Of a DNA stretch of 64,000 nucleotides, positions 63,305 to 64,000 are shown piece after piece. A model generated the notes under the pieces. The model had not been told where the DNA came from. It ran no database searches and saw only the letters and a list, made by a program, of their open reading frames with translations. The stretch's first letter is position 1. Each line of letters begins with the position of its first letter. Location of the stretch: assembly GCF_021044935.1 (NCBI RefSeq), contig NZ_JAJNMP010000002.1, positions 806,001 to 870,000 on the forward strand. The letters run 5' to 3'. This DNA is from Agromyces cavernae. GTDB lineage: Bacteria > Actinomycetota > Actinomycetes > Actinomycetales > Microbacteriaceae. The translations under genes were made by a program, and so were the position numbers.

Positions 63305-63310
63305 CGCCCC

Positions 63311-64000
63311 ATGCCCGAACGTGTGCACAAGATCACCTCGTTGGGATCCGAAGCGCCCCAAGAGTCCGGCCCCGACACCGCTGCCGGCCCCGGCGCCCCC
63401 CGCCCCGACGAAGGCCGTGCGCACGGCGTGGAGCGCGCCATCGACCTCGCCCTGTCGGTGCAGCGACCGGTCGTCGTGGCTCACCTGCGGGGCATCCGCC
63501 GGCGCGTGCCGAACGCGACGCCCGACCAGCTCATCCGAATCCTCGAGCGACGCTACCTGACCGCGGTCACCACGGGCGGCGCCGCCGTCGGCGCGACGGC
63601 GGTGATCCCCGGGATCGGCACCGGCGTGACCCTCGCACTGTCGGGAGTCGAGACCGCCGGGTTCCTCGAGGCCACCGCACTGTTCGCGCAGTCCGTCGCC
63701 GAGGTGCACGGGATCCCGGTCGACAACCCCGAGCGTGCCCGCGCACTCGTGATGACCCTTATGCTCGGCCAGGAGGGCAGCGACCTCGTGCGCCAGTTCG
63801 CCGGGCAGGCGACGGGAACGGGAACACCGCTGAACACCTACTGGGGCGAGCTCGTGACCAACACCCTGCCGAAGGCGATGATGGGAACTGTCGTCGACCG
63901 CCTGCGAAGCGTGTTCATCAAGCAGTTCGCGCTTCGGGGCGGGGCGGGATTCATCGGCAAGGCCATCCCGTTCGGGATCGGCGCGGCCATCGGCGGCATC
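63311..64000 (+). CDS. EcsC-like hypothetical protein, 3' end outside window
   Basis: First 230 residues, open to the window end. A Pro/Ala-rich N-terminus (to about 38), then a glycine-rich hydrophobic region (TTGGAAVGATAVIPGIGTG, about 95-115), VHGIPVDNPERARALVMTLMLGQEG, and a second glycine-rich patch at the end. The combination of a Gly-rich membrane-like hairpin and a G-x-P-x-x-N-P-E motif recalls EcsC-family proteins, but the match is by eye only. ATG 63311 with a -10 box 6 nt upstream indicates a leaderless transcript. Confidence 0.6.
   Translation, partial: MPERVHKITSLGSEAPQESGPDTAAGPGAPRPDEGRAHGVERAIDLALSVQRPVVVAHLRGIRRRVPNATPDQLIRILERRYLTAVTTGGAAVGATAVIPGIGTGVTLALSGVETAGFLEATALFAQSVAEVHGIPVDNPERARALVMTLMLGQEGSDLVRQFAGQATGTGTPLNTYWGELVTNTLPKAMMGTVVDRLRSVFIKQFALRGGAGFIGKAIPFGIGAAIGGI

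Overview
The window is high-GC, densely coded chromosomal DNA. Very frequent GTG starts, a TANNNT -10 box 6-8 nt before many start codons, an actinobacterial tmRNA tag ending in ALAA, the prfB/ftsEX/smpB/ssrA grouping, a Rv3654c-3660c-like tad locus, DUF3039, DUF222-HNH and ECF41 genes all point to Actinobacteria, most likely Microbacteriaceae (Agromyces/Microbacterium-like; inferred from gene content, not from a search). No prophage, insertion sequence, CRISPR array or rRNA was seen.

Layout. 1-1925: thiolase end and a biotin-type ECF module (ATPase plus T component). 2001-15270: two very large secreted paralogues, each an animal-type haem peroxidase whose catalytic domain is interrupted by three cell-wall-binding (CWB2) repeats and followed by RTX calcium repeats and a beta-sandwich tail. 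They flank a META lipoprotein, a membrane hydrolase and tRNA-Lys, and share an upstream motif at identical spacing from a -10 box. 15472-17670: MMPL exporter. 17750-23354: histidinol-phosphatase, tmRNA, SIMPL protein, tyrosine phosphatase, SmpB, FtsX and a long FtsE (trans-translation and division). 23546-29367: amidohydrolase-type glutamine amidotransferase, DUF1801, cupin, two DUF202 proteins, RF2, MFS exporter, FMN reductase. 29378-33967: complete-looking Tad/Flp pilus operon. 34155-38271: unknown CxxC protein, Zwf1-type G6PDH coupled to a GH15 trehalase/glucoamylase, tRNA-Leu. 38405-42336: dicarboxylate symporter with its divergent two-component system. 42291-49805: TMEM175 channel, LLM oxidoreductase, iron-regulated haem oxygenase, DedA, epoxide hydrolase, CDF transporter, and an epimerase/ECF41 sigma pair with a recognisable ECF41 promoter. 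49802-53452: rdgB-rph-murI operon and divergent pncB. 53581-58307: small secreted protein, DUF3039, and an ABC exporter whose ATPase carries a roughly 540-residue low-complexity N-terminus. 58569-61567: nucleotidyltransferase, orphan ECF S component and a TagGH/Wzm-Wzt-type polymer exporter. 61756-64000: DUF222-HNH protein and the start of an EcsC-like protein.

The most unusual content is the pair of CWB2-interrupted peroxidases with their shared promoter motif, and the ABC ATPase with a charged bipartite N-terminal tail. Several genes in the window concern the cell envelope (peroxidases, Tad pilus, FtsEX, polymer exporter, MurI), so surface biology is a reasonable theme, although the genes do not form one operon.
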